A stretch of DNA of 64,000 bases from CAZLWA01 sp964563165 (GTDB lineage Bacteria > CLD3 > SB21): positions 62,001 through 126,000 of the forward strand of contig CAZLWA010000056.1 of the NCBI GenBank assembly GCA_964563165.1. The letters are read 5' to 3'. Numbering within the stretch: the stretch's first letter is position 1; the number at the start of each line of letters is the position of its first letter. The notes beneath the pieces were generated by a model. It ran no database searches and was not told the DNA's origin. It saw only the letters and a program-made list of their open reading frames with translations. The translations under genes and the position numbers were made by a program. This document shows, in pieces, positions 1 to 8,377 of the stretch.

Positions 1-357
1 ATCCGTGATCTCATCACGCAAATCCAGAATGCGACAAATTCCACCGTCATGGCGACGGAGGAAGGCTCGAAGCGCGTGGACATTGGCGTTGAAAAAATCC
101 GCGAAGCGGGACGCTTGATGGACGAGAGTATTCAAAGCCTGGAAGAGAATGTAGGGTATTCGCAGCAGATCCTGGTCGGGAGCAAACAACAGACTATCGG
201 CATTGAACAAATTACCCTGGCCATGGCGAATATCAATGAAGTGGTCAAACAAGTGGCCACCGGAACCAATCAAACTCAAAATGCAGTAGATTCAGTTCTG
301 CTTCTGACTAGAGAGCTCAATGAGACGATCACCGGACAAGGGAATGGAATAAAATAG
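1..357 (+). CDS. Methyl-accepting chemotaxis protein, C-terminal end (partial)
   Basis: The frame is open from the window edge and ends in TAG, giving the last 118 residues of a chemoreceptor. The visible part is the C-terminal helix of the cytoplasmic signalling hairpin: long amphipathic helix, many Gln/Asn/Thr, no Pro or Cys, with the heptad-like pattern seen in adaptation regions (EEGSKRVDIGV, IEQITLAMANINEVV). In this family the hairpin tip binds CheA/CheW and Glu/Gln residues are methylated by CheR and demethylated by CheB. The terminus lacks an NWETF-like CheR tether. It sits 22 bases before a cheA gene, so it is probably the last receptor of the same operon. The start and sensor domain lie outside the window. 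Confidence 0.85.
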   Translation: MRDLITQIQNATNSTVMATEEGSKRVDIGVEKIREAGRLMDESIQSLEENVGYSQQILVGSKQQTIGIEQITLAMANINEVVKQVATGTNQTQNAVDSVLLLTRELNETITGQGNGIK

Positions 358-379
358 CTTAATTGTAATTAGTTTTTTT

Positions 380-2848
380 ATGGAACTGTCAAAAGACGAA
401 CTCAAAGAAATGATGGCGATTTTTAAGGTGGAGAGTGAAGAACACCTTAAGAATCTCAACAAAGGACTTTTGAAACTGGAGGAGAGCCCCACCTCAAAGG
501 AACTGTTGGACGACCTTTTTCGTACCGCCCACAGTATCAAGGGTTCCGCACGGATGATGGGTTTCAGCAAGATCGAATCCGTCGCTCATAAAATTGAAGA
601 TATTTTCGGGCTTTTGCGCCGGGCAGAGATTTCCATGTCTCCGGAGGACTTTGATCTGGTGTACGAAGGTGTGGACATCGTATCCCAGATCATCGCGAAA
701 ATTTCATCCGACGGAACCGATGAAGCCATTAAAATAGACGCCATCTGCAAAAAGCTCGATCACCTGGTGGAATCGAAAAATCGGAGTGCACTCGAAGGCG
801 TGCCGTCGCTGAAATCAAAAAAATCGAAATCTAAAAAGCCCTCAGAAGAAATTCACGACCACAAACGGCGTATTGAGAATATCGTGATCGACGAATTGGC
901 CGATGAAGATATGCATGAAAAGCCGGAGAATTTTCAACCGGAAATGCATGACGAAATGACGGTTGAAAAGGCCGAAAGCGGGAGGGCCACCGACGCGGAC
1001 GAGGCCGTTATTCGCGTTCCGACGAAACGCCTGGACGACCTGATGAATCAGGTGGGGGAATTAATTACCACCCGGATTAAATCCCAGCAACGCTTGACGG
1101 ATCTGAAAAAAATTTTAGAATTTTGCATGGAGTGGCATCAGCAGAATGAGCGGATGAAGTCATTGGTGGATAAGATCTCCAGCGGCCTTGCTGGCATTGA
1201 AGTCCGCGGTAACGGATCTTTACCGATGCGCGGACTCATTAACGAGAACGACTTACGGCATTTTATTGCTTCTCAGGTAACGGCAACGGAGAAGATTACA
1301 AATTTAGTTGAGTTCCTCAATGACGTGTACGACAAGCACAGTGAAGAAAATTTAAGGACCGCGGTCATCACCAGCGATATTCAAGACAGCCTCAGGATTA
1401 TTCGCCTCCTGCCGATTTCCACCATCCTGGACCTGTATCCGCGTATGATACGCGATATCGGCAAATTACAAAGTAAAAAGATCAAACTTGAAATTCTCGG
1501 CGCGGAAACCCGTGTCGATAAGAAGATATTGGAAGAACTGAAAGATCCGCTGATACACATTTTGAGAAATTCGATCGATCACGGGATTGAGGCGCCCGGC
1601 GAGCGCGAGCAGGCAGGGAAAAATCCGGAAGGATCTATCAGTATTAAAGCGGGCTATGTCGGCAATATGGTGCAAATTGAAATTTCGGATGACGGCAGGG
1701 GCATTGACACCGAACGCATTTTGCAGATAGCCATGAAGAAGGGCTACGTCAAACAGGACCAATCGACAGAGATTTCGAAGACCGACTTGATCGGACTTAT
1801 TTTTCATTCCGGGTTTTCAACGGCAAAAATCATTACCGATCTTTCCGGGCGCGGCGTAGGCCTTGATGTAGTAAAATCCAATGTCGAGCGCATTAAAGGC
1901 ACCATTGAAACGACGTCTGAAAAAGGAAAGGGAACAAAATTTATCCTGAAGATTCCATTGACGCTCGCGACGACCCACGTATTGATCGTTGAAATCGACG
2001 GCGATAATTATTCCCTTCCGATCGACTACATCGAACGCACAGTGCGTTTGACTGAAGAAGAGTTGTGGACGGGGGGCTCCAATCCTTTTGTCATGGTGGA
2101 CGGCGATCCGATCCCGCTTTTCAAACTGGAGGAAGTTTTGGGCAACGTCAAGCAGCGTTTAAAGAATAAAGGGCTATTGAAGTTCGGTTCCGCGCAAAAG
2201 ATCGGCCAGCACATCACGAGTATTGAAACCAATAAATTTCCCGCGGTGGTTTTTAGTTCCGGCGGAAGACGCGTGGCGTTTTTGGTGGACAAGCTATTGG
2301 ATGAACAGGAAGTCGTGGTGAAGAGCCTGGGTAAGCAGCTCAAGCGCGTGCGAAACGTTGCCGGATCGACCGTTCTGGGCGATGGGCGTATCTCGATTAT
2401 TCTGGATCCGAACGACCTGGTCAGATCCGTGCAAGGCTCGGGCAGCAAATTTGTTTTCAAAGAACGCCGGTCCAAGGACCTGGTCAAGAAGAAAGTTCTG
2501 GTCGTGGATGATTCGATCACGACGCGAACCCTCGAAAAGAATATCCTGGAGTCCGCCGGTTACAACGTAACGATTGCGACGAACGGGACAGAAGGCTATC
2601 AAAAACTTTCGGAAGGCGGATTTGATGTGGTGGTAAGCGACATTGAGATGCCGCTCATGAATGGATTTGAATTTGCGGAGAAAGTCCGTAAGGAATCGAA
2701 ATTTTCCGATATTCCGTTTATTCTCTGCACGTCGCTCGAATCAGATAAAGACAAGCGCCGGGGTATTGAGGTCGGCGCAAATGCGTATATCATTAAAGGA
2801 AGTTTTGATCAATCGAACTTACTCGAGACGATTGAGAAATTATTATAA
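380..2848 (+). CDS. cheA: Hybrid chemotaxis histidine kinase CheA with C-terminal receiver
   Basis: Autophosphorylating kinase of the chemotaxis array. Domains in order: HPt (residues 1 to about 110, phospho-acceptor His51 in TAHSIKGSARMMGF), an acidic/Lys-rich linker, the dimerisation helices (from about 205), the CheA-type ATPase (N box ILRNSIDHGIE near 393-403, DDGRGID near 437, SGRGVGLDVV near 488), a CheW-like SH3 domain (about 530-690), and a receiver domain (704-822, phosphorylatable Asp near 754 in VVSDIEMP). At 822 aa it is longer than ordinary CheA because of this receiver, which could act as a phosphate sink or output. No clear Shine-Dalgarno precedes ATG380. It is followed after 9 bases by cheB. 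All catalytic motifs look intact. Confidence 0.95.
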   Translation: MELSKDELKEMMAIFKVESEEHLKNLNKGLLKLEESPTSKELLDDLFRTAHSIKGSARMMGFSKIESVAHKIEDIFGLLRRAEISMSPEDFDLVYEGVDIVSQIIAKISSDGTDEAIKIDAICKKLDHLVESKNRSALEGVPSLKSKKSKSKKPSEEIHDHKRRIENIVIDELADEDMHEKPENFQPEMHDEMTVEKAESGRATDADEAVIRVPTKRLDDLMNQVGELITTRIKSQQRLTDLKKILEFCMEWHQQNERMKSLVDKISSGLAGIEVRGNGSLPMRGLINENDLRHFIASQVTATEKITNLVEFLNDVYDKHSEENLRTAVITSDIQDSLRIIRLLPISTILDLYPRMIRDIGKLQSKKIKLEILGAETRVDKKILEELKDPLIHILRNSIDHGIEAPGEREQAGKNPEGSISIKAGYVGNMVQIEISDDGRGIDTERILQIAMKKGYVKQDQSTEISKTDLIGLIFHSGFSTAKIITDLSGRGVGLDVVKSNVERIKGTIETTSEKGKGTKFILKIPLTLATTHVLIVEIDGDNYSLPIDYIERTVRLTEEELWTGGSNPFVMVDGDPIPLFKLEEVLGNVKQRLKNKGLLKFGSAQKIGQHITSIETNKFPAVVFSSGGRRVAFLVDKLLDEQEVVVKSLGKQLKRVRNVAGSTVLGDGRISIILDPNDLVRSVQGSGSKFVFKERRSKDLVKKKVLVVDDSITTRTLEKNILESAGYNVTIATNGTEGYQKLSEGGFDVVVSDIEMPLMNGFEFAEKVRKESKFSDIPFILCTSLESDKDKRRGIEVGANAYIIKGSFDQSNLLETIEKLL

Positions 2849-2857
2849 GACTCATGT

Positions 2858-4003
2858 ATGCCTAAAATACTCATCGCTGAAGACTCGCCGACGGTAACGA
2901 TGATTCTTCAGAAAATTTTTGCGACCGACGATGAATGCCAGGTGATCGGCGCGGCCAGAAACGGTAAGGAAGCAGTGGAAAAGGTCAAGCTGTTGCGGCC
3001 GGATATCGTGACGATGGATATTCGCATGCCGATCATGGACGGGTTTGAGGCTACGAAGCTGATCATGACGCATTACCCCACTCCGATCCTTGTGATCAGT
3101 GCCTCCGTGGGCAAAGACGATCTTAATATTGCATTCAACGCGATCCGCGCAGGGGCGCTGGATATCGTCGAAAAGCCTAAGGGTAATTTGGCCATGGATT
3201 ATGAATACATCGGCCGCGATTTGATTCGAAAAGTCAAGATTCTTGCCGGCGTCAAAGTGTTTCATCACATGGCCCGGCCTAAAGATCTGGGGGTGAAGAA
3301 GTCGGCGTTGGAATTGAGAACTGCCGTGAGTTCCTCTAAAGAAGCCGCTAAGGAAATTACGAAAGAAACCGGAAGATCTGTTTTTCCGAAAATTAGTTTT
3401 GCGTCGAAACCTCCGGAAATTATTGCCATTGCGGCTTCGACGGGCGGACCATCAGCCCTGCTGAAAATTCTAAAAACCGTGCCCGAGAATTTTTCTGCAC
3501 CGATCGTGATCGTTCAGCATATTTGCGAAGGCTTCGGGCAGGGTTTTGTCGATTGGTTGAACAAGGAATGCAGTTTGAACGTGAAAACGGCGGAGCGGGG
3601 CGAAAGGCTTACGGCGGGGAATGTTTATATCGCTCCGGACGGTTTCCATCTTCTGATTGATCCGGGAAAGATCGTTCGCCTGAGCAAGTCCATGCCGGTC
3701 AACGGCTTGCGGCCATGCGCAACCCTCATGATGGAATCGGCCGCACACGTGTGCGGGGCCGCGACGGTCGGCGTGATCCTCACGGGTATGGGCCGGGACG
3801 GCGCTGACGGCATCAAGGCGATCAAAGAAGCCGGCGGTCTTACCATCGCGCAGAGTCCGGAAACCTGCGTCGTGTTCGGAATGCCGAAAGAAGCTATTGA
3901 ACTGGGCGTGGTGGATAAAATTTTGGCGGTTGAAAGAATCGCGTACGAATTGGAACTTATTACTAAAGTGTTTGAATTGGAAAACAGCGGCGGAATGGCT
4001 TAG
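2858..4003 (+). CDS. cheB: Protein-glutamate methylesterase/glutamine deamidase CheB
   Basis: Removes methyl groups from chemoreceptor glutamates to set adaptation. The N-terminal receiver (residues 3 to about 105) has the acidic pair in IAEDS, Asp54 in VTMDIRMP as phosphorylation site and the late Lys in EKPKG. The CheB esterase domain (about 185-375) carries the triad Ser194 in AASTGGP, His221 in IVQH and Asp314 in GMGRDGADG. The linker between the two is about 80 residues, longer than in enteric CheB. The length of 381 aa fits the family. It lies 9 bases after cheA and 9 bases before the next kinase-like gene, so it is co-transcribed. CheR and CheW are not in the window and are expected upstream. 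Confidence 0.95.
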   Translation: MPKILIAEDSPTVTMILQKIFATDDECQVIGAARNGKEAVEKVKLLRPDIVTMDIRMPIMDGFEATKLIMTHYPTPILVISASVGKDDLNIAFNAIRAGALDIVEKPKGNLAMDYEYIGRDLIRKVKILAGVKVFHHMARPKDLGVKKSALELRTAVSSSKEAAKEITKETGRSVFPKISFASKPPEIIAIAASTGGPSALLKILKTVPENFSAPIVIVQHICEGFGQGFVDWLNKECSLNVKTAERGERLTAGNVYIAPDGFHLLIDPGKIVRLSKSMPVNGLRPCATLMMESAAHVCGAATVGVILTGMGRDGADGIKAIKEAGGLTIAQSPETCVVFGMPKEAIELGVVDKILAVERIAYELELITKVFELENSGGMA

Positions 4004-4012
4004 AAAGGTCCT

Positions 4013-5692
4013 GTGGCGAAAGAGAGAGTCTTAGTCGTTGACGACAGCGCGACGCAGCTTATCATGTATAAAATGGCGCTGGCCAAAGCAGGTTATCTGG
4101 TGATCACCGCGAAAAACGGTGTGGAGGGCGTGCATCTGGTCGAAACGGAAAATCCGGATCTGATCGTCAGCGATATTATTATGCCGGAATTGAACGGGTA
4201 TCAATTTTGCCGTTTGGTGAAAGACGATCCTTCACGAGGTCATATTCCGATTATTTTACTCACCAGCCTGGGCCAGCAGCAGGACAGGTTCTGGGGCATC
4301 GAAGCGGGCGCAAACAGTTTCGTCACCAAGTCCGTGGACACGATCGAACTGTTGAAAGAGGTCGAAAGACTGCTCAAAAATGCAGTCAAACCGGCGATTA
4401 TTGATTATTCCCGCCGCGAAGAGGAAAATTTGGATGCGTCATTGAGCCCTGAAGAAAGCGTCAAATCCAAGATCAACCGCATTCTTGAAAAACTTCTGTA
4501 TGAATCTACCGTTTCCAATCGCATGCGCGATCTCTCGCGATATGCCTACAACAGAACGGAAATGATTCACAGGTCCTTCGATCTATTTCAACAAATAATT
4601 GAATATAATGCATCTGTCTTAGTGTTATACACGAAGAAAGAAATTCATGTAACGGCAGACATTCAAAAAGAGATCTCGGGTGAGTTTTTAGAAAAAGCGG
4701 TTGAATTGGTTTTGGATCAGGATTTCAATCCGGAGAGAATCCGGGCGATTAAGAATATTAACCGGGAAGTGATTCATCCCGAATGGGTAAAGAGGGAAGG
4801 AGCGCAGGATTTTAAATCTTCAATGATCATTCCTTTGCGCGACGACGGCGACGTCATCGGCGCCATTGCCGTGTTTGCGGCGGAAACATTTGCCTACAGC
4901 AAGGACGTTTATAAGTTGGTGCAATTGATCGCGCGCGAATTAGCTCTTACGATCAAATATATCTGGAAACTCGAAGAAATCGAACACATTAAAACCAATT
5001 TCATGTCAACGATCGTCAACGATCTGCGCGGGCCCCTCATTGCAAATCAGAGCTTTGTGGACGCGCTGTATCATGAATACGTGGATCCGGTGAGCGAAGA
5101 CCAAAAGGAAATTTTAGGCAATATCCTGGCGAACAATAAAAAGCTCTTGAGCTTCATCAACGACATCGTCGACATCTCGCGAATCGACTCGGGTAAATTG
5201 GAAATATTCACCGAGAATAATTCCGTGAAAACCGTTTTGGACGACGCGGTCAAGAATATGAGCATTTTAGCCGAGCAGAAAGAAATTGAATTGAAAAACC
5301 TCGTTACGGACGTAAATTTGCGCGGTATTTTCGACGGCGAAAAGATTGTTCAAGTGTTGAACAATCTTATTTCCAACGCCGTCAAATTCACACCGAAAAA
5401 CGGACGCGTTTCCGTGACTGCGCAAAAAGATTCCGCCGTGGGCTCGGTCAGGTTCACCGTTCGCGACACGGGCGTGGGTATTCCCGAAGAAGAGGCGCCT
5501 CTGATTTTTGAGAAATATAAACGCGGCGGCGGCGTTTTTTCAAGTGACGAGCATGCGGCGGGCGGCGGCGTCGGATTAGGTTTGGCGATATGTAAATCGA
5601 TCGTCGAAGCGCATCACGGTAAAATTTGGGTTGAAAGCAAAGTCGGCGAGGGCAGCGCGTTCTTATTCACGGTCGTTCCGCCGGAAGGCTGA
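4013..5692 (+). CDS. REC-GAF-HisKA-HATPase protein lacking the phospho-acceptor His
   Basis: GTG start at 4013, 9 bases after cheB. The receiver domain (1-125) has Asp54 in IVSDIIMP. A GAF-like segment follows (about 155-310), then a HisKA-like helical pair (from about 325) and an intact ATPase domain (N box NNLISNAVKFT, DTGVGIP, GVGLGLAICKSIVEAH). The H box reads NFMSTIVNDLRGPL where the family has FxxxxSHELRTPL, so the conserved His is Asn336 (codon AAC at 5018-5020). As read, the protein cannot autophosphorylate at the usual site. It might act as a phosphatase, an ATP-binding scaffold or a heterodimer partner of CheA. The role is inferred; the substitution is seen directly. Confidence 0.9.
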   Translation: MAKERVLVVDDSATQLIMYKMALAKAGYLVITAKNGVEGVHLVETENPDLIVSDIIMPELNGYQFCRLVKDDPSRGHIPIILLTSLGQQQDRFWGIEAGANSFVTKSVDTIELLKEVERLLKNAVKPAIIDYSRREEENLDASLSPEESVKSKINRILEKLLYESTVSNRMRDLSRYAYNRTEMIHRSFDLFQQIIEYNASVLVLYTKKEIHVTADIQKEISGEFLEKAVELVLDQDFNPERIRAIKNINREVIHPEWVKREGAQDFKSSMIIPLRDDGDVIGAIAVFAAETFAYSKDVYKLVQLIARELALTIKYIWKLEEIEHIKTNFMSTIVNDLRGPLIANQSFVDALYHEYVDPVSEDQKEILGNILANNKKLLSFINDIVDISRIDSGKLEIFTENNSVKTVLDDAVKNMSILAEQKEIELKNLVTDVNLRGIFDGEKIVQVLNNLISNAVKFTPKNGRVSVTAQKDSAVGSVRFTVRDTGVGIPEEEAPLIFEKYKRGGGVFSSDEHAAGGGVGLGLAICKSIVEAHHGKIWVESKVGEGSAFLFTVVPPEG

Positions 5693-5714
5693 TTTCTTCA
5701 TTCGGAGAGAGTTC

Positions 5715-6470
5715 ATGGATATTTTTCATGATGAGATGGAAGAAGAGATTCAATTACCGGACGACGAAAAGGCCCGTATTTTTGCCATTCTTGAAAAATT
5801 GGTGCGTGAACATGCGAATCAGGGCATCAGTCTCGTAGCGTTGAAAAACGCGAAGATCACCCGGCCGATACTCGTCCATCTTTCCAGGGAAGGCAACAGC
5901 CACGCCAGTTATATTTTGACCGAGTTGAATTTGCGCAGCATTCTCGAAGAGGCCAAAAATCCGGATACCAAAGAAGAAGTCGCTACGGAAATGCTGGCAC
6001 GCCTGGCGATTTGCCACGTGGCGACGGTGCGCCGCCGTGCGATCCACATTCTATTGAAAATTAATGCGGATAAACTATTGGAAGTGCTCAGTGACAAAGG
6101 GCTGACGCCGAATCTGCGCAATGATGTCTTTTCGGATGTGATCGAAGATGAAGAAACGTCTCTGCGCGTAATGCTGCGGATCCTGCGCAACGCCGCGACG
6201 CCGCAGGAAATGAAGGAGCGCGTGATCACCAAAATCGGCCGCATTCGAAAGATCATAGAGGAAAATTCGTCGCAGATCATTGATTGGAACCACCGCGTTG
6301 AAGATCTGGAAAAACGCAAACGTATTAAGTTTCATACGATCGAAAAATATCACCGTGAAGTCATGGAATCACTGGATGAGTTCAGAACGATTCCGAATTT
6401 CGTCATGGATTTGAAATTGGATGTCGAGCTTGCATTTGAAAATCTAAAAACAACCGTGAAAGACTCATGA
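5715..6470 (+). CDS. Hypothetical helical protein of the chemotaxis operon
   Basis: Start chosen at ATG5715 because GGAGAGA lies just upstream; an in-frame upstream extension overlaps the kinase gene and has no such site. The 251-residue product is soluble and almost all helical, without signal peptide or membrane segment. Residues about 60-190 look like a HEAT/Armadillo-style array (RLAICHVATVRRRAIHILLKI, LRVMLRILRNAA), and the C-terminal third is charged and coiled-coil-like (VEDLEKRKRIKFHTIEKYH). No family was recognised with confidence. It lies 22 bases after the REC-GAF-kinase gene and overlaps the next gene by 4 bases (ATGA), so it belongs to this operon and may be an adaptor protein. 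Function unknown. Confidence 0.75.
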   Translation: MDIFHDEMEEEIQLPDDEKARIFAILEKLVREHANQGISLVALKNAKITRPILVHLSREGNSHASYILTELNLRSILEEAKNPDTKEEVATEMLARLAICHVATVRRRAIHILLKINADKLLEVLSDKGLTPNLRNDVFSDVIEDEETSLRVMLRILRNAATPQEMKERVITKIGRIRKIIEENSSQIIDWNHRVEDLEKRKRIKFHTIEKYHREVMESLDEFRTIPNFVMDLKLDVELAFENLKTTVKDS

Positions 6471-6928
6471 TGCGCAATGAATTTTCCATGCCTGCGGAAT
6501 CCCTTCAACCGACGTATTCCATTAGTCCATACCTCTTTTATTTATTAACCTTCACGTCGCTTACCATCATTTCATTTCTACTCACGCCTTCGTCCGCGGG
6601 CTACGGAACGCATCAGCAATTGGGGCTTCCACCGTGCGGTTTTTTGATGATCACCGGCTATCCTTGTCCGTCGTGCGGCCTCACCACATCGTGGGCGTAC
6701 CTGGTTCGCGGAGAAATCTTGAATTCGCTGAAAGCGCAGCCGTTCGGAACGCTCTTCTACGCGGCTCTGTTCTTCGGAGCGTTTATTTCGGTCATTTCCA
6801 TATGGAAGAGAATTCCTGCGCCGGAGCTGTTGGATTCGGGTTACACGGAGCGGATGCAATACGGCTTGTTAATTATTTTTTTTGCCGGCTGGTTTTATAA
6901 AATGATTGTCATGAAATGGATGCCATAA
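6467..6928 (+). CDS. DUF2752 family membrane protein
   Basis: A 153-residue protein translationally coupled to the preceding gene through an ATGA overlap. It shows the DUF2752 signature, a Gly/Pro-Cys block reading GYPCPSCGLTTSW at about residues 64-76, preceded by LPPCGF. Three hydrophobic segments are visible (about 20-42, 93-114, 132-150), so it is an inner-membrane protein. The paired Cys residues (PCPSCG) could bind metal or form a disulfide. The biochemical role of the family is not established. Its place at the end of a chemotaxis/two-component operon may be incidental. Confidence 0.8.
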   Translation: MMRNEFSMPAESLQPTYSISPYLFYLLTFTSLTIISFLLTPSSAGYGTHQQLGLPPCGFLMITGYPCPSCGLTTSWAYLVRGEILNSLKAQPFGTLFYAALFFGAFISVISIWKRIPAPELLDSGYTERMQYGLLIIFFAGWFYKMIVMKWMP

Positions 6929-6967
6929 ATTCTTAAAATGTTTTCTCATCGCCGGGATTCTCCGCTT

Positions 6968-7843
6968 TCAGGTCGTTCCTTTCCTCAATAATCGAATCTG
7001 GATCCACGCCAGAAATCCGACCAGTACGAGCAGCACATAGGCCATCGCCGAAGCGTAGCCCATTCTAAATTCCCGAAATCCCAGTTCGTAAATCTCGTAC
7101 ACCAGGGTCGTCGTTGCATGCAAAGGACCGCCCTTGGTCATGATAAGAATCTCGGTAAAGAGCTGCATACTCTTGATCGTGCTGACCACGACGCTGAATG
7201 CGATCATCGGGCGCAGCAGGGGCAGGGTGATGTGCCGGAATTTTTGGCTGCCTGTCGCCCCGGCGATGTCCGCGCTTTCATACAGTTCCTCGGGAATATT
7301 TTTTATCGCCGCTAGAAACAGCACGGAAAAATATCCTGCGCTGACAAAGATATCCATCACCATAATGCCGGCCAGCGCGGTTTTCTCATTCAATAGTATT
7401 CCCTGATCGATCGAGCCGAGCCCGATCAGGCTCGCCAGCCAATGGCCATATCCGTCGTTGGAATAAAATTGAATGAAGATGAGGGAGAGAACGGTGATGG
7501 AAACAACCGAAGGGAGAAACACCGCGGAACGAAACACGCCTTGGAATTTTTTTATTCGGTGGATCGCATTGGCCGCCGCGATGGCCAGAGCAATGGTAAC
7601 GGGGATCGTGCCAAGGGCAAAGATCAGTGTATTCTTCAATGAAAGCCAGAACAGTTCGTCCCGGAACAGTTTTTGATAGTTTTGAAATCCTATCCATTGG
7701 GAGGCATCAGGGTTGATCAAACTGTAATTGGTAAAACTCAAATACAGTGAAAAGAAGATCGGGTATAGCCAGAACGTGAAGAAAATGACCAGCCACGGAA
7801 GAATGAATATGAACGGGTGAGAGATTTTGAAGGGGAGGGTCAT
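6968..7843 (-). CDS. ABC transporter permease, carbohydrate-uptake (MalF/UgpA) type, orphan
   Basis: A 291-residue integral membrane protein with six predicted membrane helices and the EAA-loop signature ESADIAGATGSQKFRHITLP near residues 190-210, which docks the ATPase in binding-protein-dependent importers. The size and N-terminus (HPFIFILPWLVIFFTFWLYP) match MalF/UgpA-type sugar permeases. These normally come with a second permease, a substrate-binding protein and sometimes an ATPase; none is in the flanks, and the downstream neighbour on this strand is the opposite-facing DUF2752 gene. The first partner genes could lie elsewhere, or this may be a remnant. The ORF itself looks intact. The substrate cannot be told. 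Confidence 0.88.
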   Translation of the reverse strand: MTLPFKISHPFIFILPWLVIFFTFWLYPIFFSLYLSFTNYSLINPDASQWIGFQNYQKLFRDELFWLSLKNTLIFALGTIPVTIALAIAAANAIHRIKKFQGVFRSAVFLPSVVSITVLSLIFIQFYSNDGYGHWLASLIGLGSIDQGILLNEKTALAGIMVMDIFVSAGYFSVLFLAAIKNIPEELYESADIAGATGSQKFRHITLPLLRPMIAFSVVVSTIKSMQLFTEILIMTKGGPLHATTTLVYEIYELGFREFRMGYASAMAYVLLVLVGFLAWIQIRLLRKGTT

Positions 7844-7851
7844 TATTTTAT

Positions 7852-7880
7852 TTGACTTTCTATAGCGAATCGTTTATATT
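7852..7880 (+). promoter_or_regulatory. Sigma70-type promoter for tRNA-Thr
   Basis: TTGACT at 7852-7857 and TATATT at 7875-7880 are separated by exactly 17 bases. The expected transcription start near 7887 is about 28 bases before the tRNA-Thr. The same -10 hexamer recurs at five other sites in the window. Confidence 0.75.
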
Positions 7881-7914
7881 TTGCGCGCAAAAATAAATAT
7901 GAATGATTTGCATG

Positions 7915-7987
7915 GCTGGTGTAGCTCAGCTGGTAGAGCAACTGATTTGTAATCAGTAGGTCGACGGTTCGATTCCGCCCACCAGCT
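7915..7987 (+). tRNA. tRNA-Thr (anticodon TGT)
   Basis: A 73-base cloverleaf: acceptor GCTGGTG pairs with CACCAGC (discriminator T), D arm GCTC...GAGC, anticodon stem ACTGA/TCAGT with loop TTTGTAA, and T loop TTCGATT. One A-C mismatch occurs in the T stem. CCA is not encoded. The tRNA-Tyr region follows about 100 bases downstream and may be co-transcribed from the promoter at 7852. Confidence 0.93.
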
Positions 7988-8008
7988 CGGCGGAGTCGAA
8001 GAATTTTT

Positions 8009-8063
8009 GCAGTTGACACCATGGTCAGTTCGCAATCCCGACTCGTCGGGATAAATCTGTCGG
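8009..8063 (+). repeat. Degenerate tRNA-Tyr 5' half carrying a hairpin insertion
   Basis: GCAGTTG at 8009-8015 and a TGGTCAGTTCGCAA block match the 5' part of the intact tRNA-Tyr downstream. The similarity is then broken by the 16-base hairpin TCCCGAC-TC-GTCGGGA (8036-8051). It resumes with TAAATCTGTCGG, which in the intact gene follows CTG of the anticodon loop. The hairpin therefore sits at anticodon position 34/35, with the left side of the anticodon stem lost. Confidence 0.7.
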
Positions 8064-8089
8064 ACGTTGGTTGTATAAATTTTTTCCTT

Positions 8090-8173
8090 GGGCAGTTGGC
8101 GGAGTGGTCAATCGCAACAGACTGTAAATCTGTCGGGCACAGCCCTACGGAGGTTCAAATCCTTCACTGCCCA
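8090..8173 (+). tRNA. tRNA-Tyr (anticodon GTA)
   Basis: An 84-base class II tRNA: acceptor GGGCAGT/ACTGCCC with discriminator A, anticodon stem ACAGA/TCTGT around loop CTGTAAA, long variable arm CGGGC-ACA-GCCCT, and T stem GGAGG/CCTTC around TTCAAAT. All arms pair, so this is the intact copy among several damaged ones. CCA is not encoded. A Rho-independent terminator follows at 8182. Confidence 0.93.
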
Positions 8174-8181
8174 CGAACAAG

Positions 8182-8216
8182 AAACCTTATGATTATTGAG
8201 TCGTAAGGTTTTTTTA
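8182..8216 (+). terminator. Rho-independent terminator after tRNA-Tyr
   Basis: The stem AACCTTA/TAAGGTT with a short inner extension is followed by a run of seven T. It lies 9 bases after the tRNA. Two later tRNA-Tyr-like remnants each carry a similar AACC or AAGC-type terminator, so tRNA and terminator appear to have been duplicated as one unit. Confidence 0.85.
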
Positions 8217-8230
8217 TTTCATCCTAAACT

Positions 8231-8290
8231 TGGTCAATCGCAATCCCGACTTGTCGGGAGAGGTTCTGCGCCAGAGGCGCACACTGCCCA
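8231..8290 (+). repeat. tRNA-Tyr remnant 2 with two hairpin insertions
   Basis: TGGTCAATCGCAA (identical to the D arm of tRNA-Tyr) is followed by the hairpin TCCCGAC-TT-GTCGGGA (8244-8259), GAGGTTC (left half of the T arm), the hairpin TGCGCC-AGA-GGCGCA (8267-8281) and CACTGCCCA (tRNA-Tyr 3' end). The second hairpin sits right after TTC of the T loop. Anticodon stem, variable arm and right T stem are missing, so it cannot be a working tRNA. Confidence 0.8.
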
Positions 8291-8302
8291 CGAAGACAAA
8301 TT

Positions 8303-8347
8303 AACCTTACAGACTTTGAGAGTCAAATGTTTGTGAGGTTTTTTTTG
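8303..8347 (+). terminator. Terminator-like hairpin after tRNA-Tyr remnant 2
   Basis: AACCTTACA pairs with TGTGAGGTT (one G-T pair), with an inner GACT/AGTC stem, followed by six T. It is the second copy of the unit seen at 8182, with a different loop. Confidence 0.7.
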
Positions 8348-8377
8348 TAATTACTCCGGTGCGAAACCCTGCTTCTT

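Noticed and set aside
4013..5692. Ordinary active hybrid histidine kinase
   Set aside because: The H box was checked codon by codon and has Asn (AAC) where His is needed, so I annotate it as lacking the phospho-acceptor.
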